Assembly (NCBI GenBank): GCA_015055965.1
Contig: SVHG01000018.1
Location: forward strand, 1-44,783
From: Clostridiales bacterium
GTDB taxonomy: Bacteria > Bacillota > Clostridia > Christensenellales > Borkfalkiaceae
Direction of reading: 5' to 3'
DNA: 44,783 nt
Below the pieces are notes generated by a model. That model was not told the DNA's origin and searched no databases. It worked only from the letters and a program-made list of their open reading frames with translations. Below are positions 16,580 to 25,215 of the stretch, in pieces. The position numbers and the translations under genes are program-made. The first letter of the stretch is position 1, and every line of letters begins with the position of its first letter.

Positions 16580-17854
16580 TTGAAAAAATATTGGTATCCG
16601 CTAGATAATGCGGCAAAAATTTATCCGCCTAATACTAACGCTTCATCACCCTTCGTGTTTTCCTTTACGGCAAGGCTTAACGAAGAGGTCGATCCCGAAG
16701 TTTTACAGCAGGCACTAAACGAGCTTTTACTAAAAATGCCCACCTTTAAAACGCGTTTAAAAAGGGGGATATTTTGGTATTACTTAGAAAGTAATAATAA
16801 ACCCTTTATTGTAAAACCTCAACCTGCGCACTATTTAAAGCAAATCACGCCCGATAGCAATAACGGATATTTGTTTGAGATTTTTTATAGGAATACTACC
16901 GTTACCGCTAACTTTTATCACGCGTTAACGGACGGAACGGGCGGTGTTAATTTCTTTATTGAACTGCTCTTTGAATACTTTAAATTGCGTGGCTACGCAG
17001 TTGAAAGCGAGGGGGTAATAAGACCTTCCGCCGCGCCTTACGTGATTGAAGAAAGCGACGATCCCTTCCGCGCGGTCGCAAATAAAAGGGGTAAACAGCT
17101 TAAAACTGAACCGCTTGCCTATAAGTTTAAGGGAACACCCTTTAACCACGACGGTTGCGGTATTATAATGAGCTCTTGTCCGGTTGCTCAGGTTAAGGAG
17201 GTTGCCGCTAAGTACGGCGCAACCATAACGGAATACCTTTCCGCCTTATATATGTATTCTATATACGTAACCTGCCTAAAGGGTAAGCCTATTAAGAATA
17301 AAAGGGTAAATATTTTAGTGCCTATAAATCTTCGCAAGCGCTATCTTTCCAACACGGTAAGAAATTTTGCTCTTTTCTTAAGATTAAAGCACGATTTTAA
17401 AACCCCCATAACATTTGAAGAATGTATTACTCTTTGCAAAACTCAAATGGAAGAGGGTAGCAAGGAAGACGTAGTTGAGGGTATTTTACATAGCAACGTG
17501 CAGTTAGAAAAGAACCCCTTCTTAAAGATAACCCCTTTATTTTTAAAGGATATCGTTATGAAGTTGGTTTATCTTCGCGTAGGCGAAAACCTGCAAAGCG
17601 GTAATTTAAGCAATCTTGGTCTTTTAAAAACGCCAAAGTGCTTTGAAGGTAAGCTTTTAGATATTACTTTTTTAATAGCGCCCACTAAAAACGCGGCGCA
17701 AAACTTTACTATGCTTGGCTACGACGGCCGTTTATATATAACCTCCGCAAGGGGCTACGTAGAAACCAGAATAGAACGCGAATTTTTCTCTCAGCTTGCA
17801 AAAGAAGGGATAGATTTGACGTTATACAGTAACTATTGGGAGACCGATCTATGA
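16580..17854 (+). CDS. Condensation/acyltransferase-fold protein (alcohol acetyltransferase-like)
   Basis: A 424-residue cytoplasmic protein of the CoA-dependent acyltransferase superfamily. The catalytic HxxxDG motif is present as YHALTDGTGG (His about residue 114). The second half holds the NxRxR-like NLRKRYL region and a late glycine loop. The start is placed at TTG 16580 because AGGAGA stands six bases upstream; an in-frame TTG at 16553 lacks this. The stop overlaps the next start in ATGA, linking it with a zinc-ribbon membrane protein. It could make an ester or amide of a lipid or small alcohol; the substrate is unknown. Confidence 0.8.
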   Translation: MKKYWYPLDNAAKIYPPNTNASSPFVFSFTARLNEEVDPEVLQQALNELLLKMPTFKTRLKRGIFWYYLESNNKPFIVKPQPAHYLKQITPDSNNGYLFEIFYRNTTVTANFYHALTDGTGGVNFFIELLFEYFKLRGYAVESEGVIRPSAAPYVIEESDDPFRAVANKRGKQLKTEPLAYKFKGTPFNHDGCGIIMSSCPVAQVKEVAAKYGATITEYLSALYMYSIYVTCLKGKPIKNKRVNILVPINLRKRYLSNTVRNFALFLRLKHDFKTPITFEECITLCKTQMEEGSKEDVVEGILHSNVQLEKNPFLKITPLFLKDIVMKLVYLRVGENLQSGNLSNLGLLKTPKCFEGKLLDITFLIAPTKNAAQNFTMLGYDGRLYITSARGYVETRIEREFFSQLAKEGIDLTLYSNYWETDL

Positions 17855-18528
17855 AATATTGTAAAAATTGTAAAATAAACGTAGATGCCGATCGCAATTA
17901 CTGTCCGCTGTGCTTTAGGGAGCTTAAAACGATAAACGAGGAAAGCGTTGGGGAATATCCCTTTATGGAGCGCAGAAAGAACGAGCACGTAACCCAAAGC
18001 ACCCATCTTCTTTTAAAAATATTTTTATTTTTATCCGTTTCTATTGTATCGGTATGCACGCTGGTTAACATGCTAATAAATCCCGAAACGCTTTGGTGCT
18101 TATTGGTTAGCTTTAGCTTGATATACGTTTGGATTTTAGTTGCCCACACCATACTTTCAAGGCGCGGTGTGTTTGAAAAAATATTCATGCAGCTAGTGGG
18201 CGTTATGCTAATACTTTGGGCGTGCGAAATTTTATCCTTAAATAAGGAGCATTGGCTTGCAAATTACGTTTTCCCGTCTATATCAATAGCAACGGTTGCA
18301 ACTATGCTAATGTGTACCTTTATAAGAAGAGATAAATCTTGGATTCTTGCATTCGTTTTTATTATTTTAGTTTTAACGGTTGCCTCCGTTTTATTCTTCG
18401 TATATTTAGACGAGTTTTATATTTTAAGCATTATTAACCTTGCGTTTTGCGCTTTATCGCTACTTGGCTATTTTACCTTTAGCTTTAAGGTAATAAAGGC
18501 GGAGTTTTTGAAAAAATTCCACTTATAG
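17851..18528 (+). CDS. Zinc-ribbon membrane protein partnered with the acyltransferase
   Basis: A 225-residue protein. The N-terminus has MKYCKNCKI and YCPLCF, two CxxC pairs that form a zinc ribbon, followed by a linker and about six hydrophobic segments from residue 50 on. The start at 17851 follows GGGAG and overlaps the upstream stop by 4 bp; an in-frame ATG at 17836 is less suitable. It resembles the DUF6320 proteins found beside similar acyltransferases in Clostridia, but I rely on memory for that link. It probably acts at the membrane on the product of its partner. Confidence 0.7.
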   Translation: MKYCKNCKINVDADRNYCPLCFRELKTINEESVGEYPFMERRKNEHVTQSTHLLLKIFLFLSVSIVSVCTLVNMLINPETLWCLLVSFSLIYVWILVAHTILSRRGVFEKIFMQLVGVMLILWACEILSLNKEHWLANYVFPSISIATVATMLMCTFIRRDKSWILAFVFIILVLTVASVLFFVYLDEFYILSIINLAFCALSLLGYFTFSFKVIKAEFLKKFHL

Positions 18529-18567
18529 GCAATATTTTGCTATTCTACAAAGGAAATAATAGATTTT

Positions 18568-19746
18568 ATGTATATTTTAACGCTGAAAAAGGGTGAAGAA
18601 CGCAGGATTTTACAGGGTGAGCCTTGGATTTACGCTAACGAGGTTGCTAAAATTGAAGGCGAAGGTAAGCAAGGGGACGTTTGTAAGGTGCTTGCATCAG
18701 ACGGTAGATTCGTTTGCTTGGGTTATATAAATCATCTTTCTAAAATAATAGTAAGGGTGCTTTCTTACAAGGAAGAGCCCATTGACGAAGGCTTCTTTTA
18801 CGAAAGAATAAAAAGGGCTAACGAATACCGCTTAAAGCTTGGCTATTCTAATAATTATAGGGTGGTTTTTGGTGAGTCAGACCTTCTTCCCGCTCTAATA
18901 GTAGATAAATTTGGCGATTATCTTTCATGCCAGTTTTTAGCCCTTGGTATGGAAAAGCGCAAGCAGATGATCGTTGATATTTTGGTTAGGATATTTAACC
19001 CCAAGGGTATTTACGAAAGAAGTGACGTTTCCGTTCGCAAAAAGGAAGGCTTACAGGAAATTAAAGGCGTTTTATACGGCGAAGTTCCTGAAAGGGTGCT
19101 TATTCACGAAAACGGCTTAGATATTTACGTTGACCTTCGCGAAGGGCAAAAAACAGGGTATTTTCTTGACCAAAAGGAAAATAGAGATAATTTAAGGCAT
19201 TACGTAAAGGGCGCAAGGGTATTGGACTGCTTTTGCAATTTAGGCGGTTTTTCATTATGCGCTGCAAAGCACGGCGCTTCATCAGTTATCAGCGCAGACG
19301 TAAGTCAAAGAGCGCTTGATTATCTAATGGAAAGCGCAAAGCTAAACGGCTTGCAAAATATTATAACTCCCGTTCAAGCAGACGTTTTTGAACTGCTTAG
19401 AAAATACCGTAAGGAGGGCGAAAGCTTTGACTTAATAGTGCTTGATCCCCCAGCGTTTACCAAGAGTAAGGATACCGTTAAGGAAGGTCTTCGCGGTTAT
19501 AAGGATATAAATATTCAAGCGTTAAAGCTATTAAAGCCGGGCGGTTTTTTAATTACCTGTAGCTGTTCACAGCACGTTTCGGTAAGGCAGTTTACGGATA
19601 TGATTGCTCAAAGCTCGATAGAGTGCGGTAAAAGAGTTAAGCTCGTTGAGCTTCGCGCCCAAGGAAAGGATCACGCTTCCATTTTGGGCTACGACGAGGG
19701 CGTTTATTTAAAGGTTGCCGTTTTGTATTTGTTAAACGATAAATAA
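18568..19746 (+). CDS. rlmI: 23S rRNA (cytosine-C5)-methyltransferase, RlmI type
   Basis: A 392-residue RNA methyltransferase. Residues 1-75 form a PUA RNA-binding domain (ILQGEPWIYANEV), followed by a linker and a Rossmann SAM-binding domain with VLDCFCNLGGFSL (about residues 214-226), DVSQRALDY and the catalytic LDPPAFTKSK (about 296-305). A cysteine in TCSCSQH (about 333-337) fits m5C chemistry. In Escherichia coli RlmI modifies C1962 of 23S rRNA; the exact target here is inferred from the family. It follows the zinc-ribbon gene by 39 bp with an AAAGGA ribosome site. Confidence 0.87.
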   Translation: MYILTLKKGEERRILQGEPWIYANEVAKIEGEGKQGDVCKVLASDGRFVCLGYINHLSKIIVRVLSYKEEPIDEGFFYERIKRANEYRLKLGYSNNYRVVFGESDLLPALIVDKFGDYLSCQFLALGMEKRKQMIVDILVRIFNPKGIYERSDVSVRKKEGLQEIKGVLYGEVPERVLIHENGLDIYVDLREGQKTGYFLDQKENRDNLRHYVKGARVLDCFCNLGGFSLCAAKHGASSVISADVSQRALDYLMESAKLNGLQNIITPVQADVFELLRKYRKEGESFDLIVLDPPAFTKSKDTVKEGLRGYKDINIQALKLLKPGGFLITCSCSQHVSVRQFTDMIAQSSIECGKRVKLVELRAQGKDHASILGYDEGVYLKVAVLYLLNDK

Positions 19747-19761
19747 TATCAAGGGAAATTT

Positions 19762-20856
19762 ATGGCAAGAAAAAAGAAATTTAAACCAAGTAATAGCATA
19801 ACCATTTTTATTGCGATAATTATTATTGCAATCGCATTATTTTACTACTACCGGCAAACTAAAGAGCAAGCGGAAAAATACAGCGCCTTAAACGATATTT
19901 TTACTTCCCAACCGGTAGAAGCAAGCACGGACGTTATGAAAATACATTTTATAGACGTTGGGCAAGGGGACTGCATCTATGTTGAGTTCCCGGATGGAAA
20001 GAATATGCTTATAGATAGCGGTAATAACGGCAAGGAAGAGCAAATTATTGACTATTTGAATAATCTAAGCGTTAAAAATATTACTTTAGTTTTGGCAACT
20101 CACGCAGATGCCGATCATATTGGCGGTATGGAGGAAATTTTTGAAGCCTATAACGTTGGCTTTTGCTTACGCCCCTTCGTTTACTATAACGGCGAAGAGA
20201 AAAGCAAGTTTGAAGATTCCTTTAATATCATTCCCTCTGCTGAAGAAACGGAGCATTGTAAAACCAAAACCTACAACGCATTTTTAACTGCTATTTTAGA
20301 AGAGAATTGCGGTTACGAATATTTTAATAAGGATAGCGATTTTTCGCAAGCCTTTACCTATCAAGGTGTAACCAGCAGTTATTCGGTGGACTTTTTAACA
20401 CCCACGAAATCCGCACCCTATATTGGTTATTCAGATGCAAACGATTATTCGCCGATATTCACTTTAACCTATGGCGATTTTATTATAATGTTAACGGGAG
20501 ATGCGGAAAAGGATGCTGAAGCAGAGCTTTTACTTTCTTATCCAAACCTTCCCGACGTTGACGTTTTAAAGGTAGGGCATCACGGCAGCGAAACCTCTAC
20601 CACTATGGATTTATTAACCAAAATAAAACCTGAAAACGCCGTTATTCAAAGCGGTATTCCAAATAGCTACGGCCACCCACGACAGGCGGTTTTAGATAGA
20701 CTGTTTGAAGTAAACGCAACTATTTACAGAACGGATTTGCAGGGAAGTATAGTAATAGAAGTGCAGTCTGACGGCAGTTATTCCTTTGTGGTAGAAAGAA
20801 CGGCAAACCATAACGACTTACTTGAAGGGGTTAAAAAGCCTAGCGAAATAGAATAA
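19762..20856 (+). CDS. Membrane-anchored MBL-fold hydrolase (ComEC C-terminal-domain type)
   Basis: A 364-residue protein with an N-terminal membrane helix (about residues 12-30) that puts the rest outside. The metallo-beta-lactamase fold begins at HFIDVGQGDCIYVEFP (about 63-78) and has the metal site HADADHIGG (about 114-122), TGDAEKD (about 250) and LKVGHHGSETS (about 272-282). This form matches the soluble relatives of the ComEC/Rec2 C-terminal domain, often proposed to be nucleases or phosphodiesterases. No lipobox or competence genes are nearby, so a role in DNA uptake is unproven. A terminator follows. Confidence 0.85.
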   Translation: MARKKKFKPSNSITIFIAIIIIAIALFYYYRQTKEQAEKYSALNDIFTSQPVEASTDVMKIHFIDVGQGDCIYVEFPDGKNMLIDSGNNGKEEQIIDYLNNLSVKNITLVLATHADADHIGGMEEIFEAYNVGFCLRPFVYYNGEEKSKFEDSFNIIPSAEETEHCKTKTYNAFLTAILEENCGYEYFNKDSDFSQAFTYQGVTSSYSVDFLTPTKSAPYIGYSDANDYSPIFTLTYGDFIIMLTGDAEKDAEAELLLSYPNLPDVDVLKVGHHGSETSTTMDLLTKIKPENAVIQSGIPNSYGHPRQAVLDRLFEVNATIYRTDLQGSIVIEVQSDGSYSFVVERTANHNDLLEGVKKPSEIE

Positions 20857-20867
20857 AAAAACACCCA

Positions 20868-20914
20868 CTAATTAAGCAACTTCTTTAAAGCTTAACAAGT
20901 GGGTTTTTTGTTTG
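20868..20914 (+). terminator. Terminator after the MBL-fold hydrolase
   Basis: Complementary arms (cccact.attaagc and gcttaa.aagtggg) are followed by gttttttg. It lies just after the hydrolase stop and, on the other strand, is preceded by an A-run, so it may also end the convergent gene. Confidence 0.8.
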
Positions 20915-20934
20915 TCTTTTTATAAAAAGTGAGC

Positions 20935-20953
20935 CTATAAGGCGATTATTGAC
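20935..20953 (-). other. Dispersed motif copy I overlapping a stop codon
   Basis: The plus strand reads ctataaggcgattattgac. The TAA stop of the minus-strand gene (20948-20946) lies inside the motif. This is the only clear case where a gene's end is inside the element rather than before it. Confidence 0.5.
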
Positions 20954-21302
20954 TAAAATAACATCTTAATTGGTTAGAAATTTCTTCGCTTGCAACCTCC
21001 TTTATATCCTCTAAATCGCCTTTTCCCACATAGCTTTCATAAGGATTGCTTTGCGGAGATTTATTAAAAAGATTAGCAAGTAAGGGCAGGGCTAACGGAA
21101 TAATTTTTTGTAAATCCATTTCCCCGCTTAAAAGGTTTGGCAGGGCTTGCGAAATTAATAAGGAGCTGTTTTCATCAATTCCAAGATAGCCAAGTAGGGC
21201 GCATATTTCATCCTCACTTAAGGAAGAAAGGATTTCTTTATAATTATTCTTTTTATTTGCTAATACGAAATAACCTAATAATAAAAGAGGTAAATAGTTC
21301 AT
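20946..21302 (-). CDS. Hypothetical 118-residue protein
   Basis: Starting from MNYLPLLLLGYF, the protein has one N-terminal hydrophobic segment, a helical part with LSEDEICALLGYLGID, a hydrophobic proline-containing part (IIPLALPLLANLF) and a charged tail. The start at 21302 is preferred because it begins the hydrophobic segment after a weak AAGAGTAAG site; an upstream ATG at 21326 overlaps a TATAAT box. It is divergent from the 98-residue gene, sharing a palindrome. No family is recognised. Confidence 0.55.
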   Translation of the reverse strand: MNYLPLLLLGYFVLANKKNNYKEILSSLSEDEICALLGYLGIDENSSLLISQALPNLLSGEMDLQKIIPLALPLLANLFNKSPQSNPYESYVGKGDLEDIKEVASEEISNQLRCYFSQ

Positions 21303-21331
21303 AGTCTTACTCTTATTTAGTAACATTATAT

Positions 21332-21348
21332 TTTATGCTTAGCATAAA
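21332..21348. promoter_or_regulatory. Palindrome between two divergent small genes
   Basis: TTTATGC and GCATAAA form a perfect inverted repeat around TTA. On the minus strand it lies directly before a TATAAT box at about 21332-21327, where a -35 element would be expected; on the plus strand it lies 30 bp before the 98-residue gene. It is a good candidate for a shared operator. Confidence 0.5.
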
Positions 21349-21377
21349 TATATTATACGGATTTTTTTGGAGGTGCT

Positions 21378-21674
21378 ATGAAAAAATTCAGCGAATACGC
21401 AAAAGAAAGCAAATCTAATACAACTGCAGGCTCTTCTTCAACGGTAGATAACGCAGCTGCTTTCGATTTATTAAAATCGGTTGCTTCACGTTACGAAGGG
21501 GCAAGTGAAGGGGATTTAATAAGCGCAATTTTAAATGAAGCAAAAAAGGCAAGGGATGAGGGTAGACTTTCCGATAAAGAGATAGAAAACTTCGTTTACA
21601 CAATATCACCTATGCTAAACGGCGCGCAAAGAAAACAGCTGGAAAAGGTAGTTAAGCAAATAAAAAATTCTTAA
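21378..21674 (+). CDS. Hypothetical 98-residue helical protein
   Basis: A soluble protein with a serine- and threonine-rich N-terminus (about residues 8-24) and three predicted helices (DLLKSVASRYEG, DLISAILNEAKKARDEG, DKEIENFVYTI), ending in NGAQRKQLEKVVKQIK. It has a strong GGAGGTG ribosome site. It is divergent from the 118-residue gene and convergent with the desulfurase gene, whose stop is four bases away. The two small genes may form a functional pair. No family is recognised. Confidence 0.65.
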   Translation: MKKFSEYAKESKSNTTAGSSSTVDNAAAFDLLKSVASRYEGASEGDLISAILNEAKKARDEGRLSDKEIENFVYTISPMLNGAQRKQLEKVVKQIKNS

Positions 21675-21677
21675 AAA

Positions 21678-22811
21678 TTAAAAAAGATAGGTTGAGATAT
21701 TATTAAGGGCGTAAATAAGCTCGTCTATTTCATCTGCTTGGTTAAATTGCGATAAGGATACTCTAACAAGACCGTTGGTTTTAGTATTTAAATATTCGTG
21801 CGTTAAGGGGGCGCAATGAAAACCGCCACGAACGGCAATATCAAATTTATCTGAAAGCACGCCCGCTATTTCCTGCGAAAAATATTCCTTATAGCTAAAT
21901 GAAACAATACCTATTGGATTGCGCGTTGAATATAGCTTTATGCCCTTAACGCTTCGTAGCTTTTCTATAAGATAATCGGTTAAATTAATAAGATATTTTT
22001 GTTTTTCTTTAAATATTTGCTTGGTATAAATGCACGCCTCGTAAAGGGAAATAATTGCGGGTAGGTTAGCCGTTCCACTTTCTAAAAGCTCCGGATATCC
22101 TGATGGGATATGAGCAAAGCTTTCGCTACCGCTACCGCCAAAAAGTAGGGGATTAACGGTGGTTTTTTCATTAAAGATTAAGCATCCTATACCTTGTAAG
22201 GCATTCATACCTTTATGCCCGGAAAAGCATAAAATATCTAAATTTTGCTTTTGCATATCTAAAATTATATGCCCTGCAGCTTGGGCGCAGTCTAAGATAA
22301 AAAGTATGTTTTTAGAGCGTAAAAGTGCGCCTATAGCTTCATAATCGTTAATTTCACCCGTTACGTTGCTAACCGCCGTAAGGCAAACGAGGTAGGTTTT
22401 TGGGGTAATTGCCTTTGCTATATCGCTTGCTAAAATTAAATTGCCCTTTTGTGGCTTAACTACGGTTAGGGTAATAAGTCCTTGTCGCTGTAAGGCGTAA
22501 AGTGGGCGCAGTACGCTGTTATGCTCAAAGGTGGTGGTTATAACGTGCCCGCCGGGCTTAAGCGTCCCAAAAATAGCAACGTTTAAGGCTTCAGTACAGT
22601 TCTTGGTAAAAATAACTCTTTCTACCTTGTCGGCGTTAAAAAAGGAGCAAACGCTCTTTCTCGTTTTATAAATTTTTTGCTCTGCGCTTACTGCAAGCTT
22701 GTGGGCGCTTCTTCCCGCGTTAACGCTTAAATACTTGGCAGTATTAAAGGCGCTTTCTATAACCGAATCCGGGTGATTACCGCTTGTTGCCGCGTTGTCG
22801 AAATATATCAT
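21678..22811 (-). CDS. Cysteine desulfurase family protein (class V aminotransferase)
   Basis: A 377-residue PLP enzyme of the SufS/IscS branch that releases sulfur from cysteine as a persulfide. It opens with MIYFDNAATSGNHP, holds the PLP lysine in CFSGHKGMNALQG (Lys200) and a conserved active-site cysteine in RGGFHCAPLTHE (about residue 338). These fit the TIGR01977 group, common in Clostridia and distinct from the nifS-iscU pair. It is divergent from a DUF3343 protein, a putative carrier, which is the usual context of this group. It may supply sulfur or selenium to that carrier. Confidence 0.88.
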   Translation of the reverse strand: MIYFDNAATSGNHPDSVIESAFNTAKYLSVNAGRSAHKLAVSAEQKIYKTRKSVCSFFNADKVERVIFTKNCTEALNVAIFGTLKPGGHVITTTFEHNSVLRPLYALQRQGLITLTVVKPQKGNLILASDIAKAITPKTYLVCLTAVSNVTGEINDYEAIGALLRSKNILFILDCAQAAGHIILDMQKQNLDILCFSGHKGMNALQGIGCLIFNEKTTVNPLLFGGSGSESFAHIPSGYPELLESGTANLPAIISLYEACIYTKQIFKEKQKYLINLTDYLIEKLRSVKGIKLYSTRNPIGIVSFSYKEYFSQEIAGVLSDKFDIAVRGGFHCAPLTHEYLNTKTNGLVRVSLSQFNQADEIDELIYALNNISTYLF

Positions 22812-22889
22812 TTATTCACAATAAAACCTTAGTTTTAATATATTATATTGGGGCTCTATTTATGAGCGTCAATTACGGAAGGACAAGTT

Positions 22890-23144
22890 ATGACGGTAGT
22901 TACCTTTAAAACCAAAACGGAAGTATTCGCCTTTTTAGAAGAGTTTAGGGCAAGCGGGCGCAAAGCAAAAATCGTTTCTACCCCTAAAGAAATCAAAATC
23001 GGGTGCGGATTTGCCGTTGAAATAAATTCTGCAAATACAAGTTCTGCATATTTTCTAATTAAAAACGGTTATTTCCCCACCTTTAACGGTATTTTTACAG
23101 TTAAAAGGGGAAACGGAAAGTCCTCTATTACAAAAATTATATAA
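22890..23144 (+). CDS. DUF3343 protein, putative sulfur/selenium carrier
   Basis: An 84-residue protein with the DUF3343 features: an opening strand with TVVTFKTKTEVFAFLEEF, then a TPKEIKIGCGFAVEI segment (about residues 35-49) with one conserved cysteine. Such proteins are annotated as putative Se/S carriers because of the cysteine and their link to desulfurases, and here the gene is divergent from one. The ribosome site is AAGGA. The C-terminal tail is longer and more basic than I expect for the family. A direct transfer between the two proteins is inference. Confidence 0.8.
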   Translation: MTVVTFKTKTEVFAFLEEFRASGRKAKIVSTPKEIKIGCGFAVEINSANTSSAYFLIKNGYFPTFNGIFTVKRGNGKSSITKII

Positions 23145-23156
23145 ATTAAAGCGTAA

Positions 23157-23191
23157 AAAAGCTTCTTTTAGTTAAAGGGAGCTTTTTTTAT
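23157..23191 (+). terminator. Terminator after the DUF3343 gene
   Basis: An aaaaaagct...agctttttt hairpin with a small internal mismatch lies 12 nt after the stop, followed by a T-rich run. Confidence 0.7.
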
Positions 23192-23213
23192 TTGCGTAAA
23201 GTGTATAAAATGA

Positions 23214-23242
23214 TTGAAAAAAAAGCGTAATTGTGCTACAAT
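23214..23242 (+). promoter_or_regulatory. Promoter of nth and probably the obgE run
   Basis: TTGAAA (23214-23219) and TACAAT (23237-23242) are separated by 17 bp. This shows that a longer in-frame start at 23214 cannot be right. Confidence 0.8.
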
Positions 23243-23261
23243 ATTGCTTGCGGAATTACTT

Positions 23262-23891
23262 ATGAATAAAGAAAATTTAAAAAATATAATAAATTATTTT
23301 GAAGGGCGGTATAAAAATCCACGCCCCGCGCTAAAATTTGAAAGTAACTATCAGTTAATGGTTGCGGTAATTTTATCTGCTCAATGCACGGATGAAAGGG
23401 TAAATCAGGTTACTGCCGTACTCTTTAAGGATTATCCCACCCCACAAAAGATGATAGAGCTTAGCCAAGAAGAGCTAGAGCGCTATATTTTTTCTTGCGG
23501 GTTTTACCGTAATAAAGCAAAAAATATTTTAAGCGCAACTCACGATTTGTTAACTAAGTATAACGGCGAAGTTCCCAGCGATTACGATAAGCTTCTTGCT
23601 CTTGCCGGCGTTGGTAGAAAAACTGCAAACGTAATTTCTTCGGTGGCGTTTGGCATTCCCGCAATTGCAGTAGATACCCACGTGTTTAGGGTTGCAAATA
23701 GATTAGGGTTAGCAAAAGCCAACACCCCGGAAAAAACGGAGGATCAGTTAAAGCAGTTACTTCCAAGGGAAAAATGGAGCGACTGTCATCATTACATAAT
23801 CTTTTACGGCAGGGAGGTTTGTAAGGCAAGAAACCCCGCTTGTAAAGAGTGTGAAATTAATAAGTATTGTGACTATTATAATAAAAAATAA
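23262..23891 (+). CDS. nth: Endonuclease III (DNA glycosylase/AP lyase)
   Basis: A base-excision repair enzyme that removes oxidised pyrimidines and cuts the abasic site. It has 209 residues with the helix-hairpin-helix ALAGVGRKTANVI (about residues 112-124, with the catalytic lysine), the catalytic aspartate in AVDTHVFRVANRLG (about 136), and a C-x6-C-x2-C-x5-C iron-sulfur cluster at the C-terminus (CKARNPACKECEINKYC). Start 23262 fits the conserved N-terminus and follows the promoter at a suitable distance. A motif copy lies just after the stop, then obgE. Confidence 0.95.
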   Translation: MNKENLKNIINYFEGRYKNPRPALKFESNYQLMVAVILSAQCTDERVNQVTAVLFKDYPTPQKMIELSQEELERYIFSCGFYRNKAKNILSATHDLLTKYNGEVPSDYDKLLALAGVGRKTANVISSVAFGIPAIAVDTHVFRVANRLGLAKANTPEKTEDQLKQLLPREKWSDCHHYIIFYGREVCKARNPACKECEINKYCDYYNKK

Positions 23892-23895
23892 CCGC

Positions 23896-23914
23896 CTATA
23901 AGGCGATTAACAGC
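23896..23914 (+). other. Dispersed motif copy J
   Basis: The sequence ctataaggcgattaacagc begins 5 nt after the nth stop and ends 18 nt before the obgE start. Confidence 0.6.
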
Positions 23915-23931
23915 TATTTTAAAGGTGAAAT

Positions 23932-25197
23932 ATGTTCGTTGATAAAGAGAGTATTTTAATTAAAGCAGGCGACGGTGGGGATGGTATTACCTCCTTTATT
24001 CGCTATAAGGGTGTTGCTAACGGCGGGCCGGATGGCGGTGACGGCGGTAACGGCGGAAGCATAGTTTTCGTTGGTAGCAGACACAAAACCAGCTTGCTTG
24101 ATTTCCAGTTTAAGCATAAATATTTTGCGGAAAACGGCTCTAAGGGAGATACCAAAAACTGCACCGGTAAGTGCGGTGAGGATTTAGAAATTTTCGTTCC
24201 CCTTGGCACTGTTATTCGCGATAAAGAAAGCGGTCGTATTATTTGCGATATCTTTTACGACGGTCAAAAAGAGGTCGTTTTAGAAGGCGGTAAGGGCGGT
24301 AAGGGTAACAAAAAATTCTGCACCAGTCGCCGTCATACCCCTCACTTTTCACAAAAGGGCGAAAAGACGGAAATTAAAAGAGTGGTTTTAGAGCTAAAGA
24401 TTATTGCAGACGTTGGCTTGGTTGGTTTCCCCAACGTTGGTAAATCCACCTTACTTTCAAAAATTTCCGGGGCAAAGCCAAAGATAGCAAACTATCATTT
24501 CACAACTCTTTCCCCCAACTTAGGCGTCGTTCGCCATAATGAAGAGGATTTTATCGTTGCGGATATTCCCGGTCTTATAGAGGGCGCGGCTCAGGGCGCA
24601 GGCTTGGGCCACGAATTTTTACGCCATATAGAAAGAACTAGAATGCTAGTGCATTTAATAGACGTTTCCGGCGTGGAAGGAAGAGATCCTATAGACGATT
24701 TTGCAAAGATTAACGCAGAGTTAAAGGGCTACAGTGAAAAGCTTGCAGAGCTTAAGCAAATAGTGGTTTTAAACAAGGCGGATATTTACGGTGCGGAAGA
24801 AAACGTTAAGGCGTTTAAGAAAAAATACGGCAAGAAGTATGATATCGTGGTTGTTTCAGCTATTATCGGCGAAGGCGTTTTAGAGCTTTTAGATAAGGTT
24901 AGCGCAACTCTTAAAGAGCTTCCCCCCGTTAAGCCCATGGAATTTGAAGCATTTACCTACGAAAAGAAGAGTGACGATCAATTTGAAATCTACCGTGACG
25001 ACGACGGTGCTTTCGTGGTAGTTGGTCCTTTAGTTTCATTATTAGAAAGAAACGTAGTGCTTAACGATACCGATTCGCTTGCATACTTCCAAAAGACGTT
25101 AAGAGATAAAGGCGTTATTAAGGCGCTTAGAAATCTTGGTGCTAAGGAAGGCTCTATAGTAGTAATCGGCGAAATAGAATTTGATTTTGTTGACTAA
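23932..25197 (+). CDS. obgE: Obg-family GTPase (ribosome assembly and stress)
   Basis: A 421-residue essential GTPase of large-subunit assembly. Residues 1-158 form the glycine-rich Obg fold (GDGGDGITSF, GPDGGDGGNGGS). The G domain has G1 GFPNVGKST (about 165), G3 DIPGLIEGA, G4 NKAD and G5 SAIIGEG. A C-terminal OCT domain (about 345-421) completes the Gram-positive form. It lies 19 nt upstream of yhbY, and the run continues after a convergent gene with nadD-yqeK and rsfS, the usual order in Bacillota. Confidence 0.97.
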   Translation: MFVDKESILIKAGDGGDGITSFIRYKGVANGGPDGGDGGNGGSIVFVGSRHKTSLLDFQFKHKYFAENGSKGDTKNCTGKCGEDLEIFVPLGTVIRDKESGRIICDIFYDGQKEVVLEGGKGGKGNKKFCTSRRHTPHFSQKGEKTEIKRVVLELKIIADVGLVGFPNVGKSTLLSKISGAKPKIANYHFTTLSPNLGVVRHNEEDFIVADIPGLIEGAAQGAGLGHEFLRHIERTRMLVHLIDVSGVEGRDPIDDFAKINAELKGYSEKLAELKQIVVLNKADIYGAEENVKAFKKKYGKKYDIVVVSAIIGEGVLELLDKVSATLKELPPVKPMEFEAFTYEKKSDDQFEIYRDDDGAFVVVGPLVSLLERNVVLNDTDSLAYFQKTLRDKGVIKALRNLGAKEGSIVVIGEIEFDFVD

Positions 25198-25215
25198 TAG
25201 AATAAGGAGAAATAG

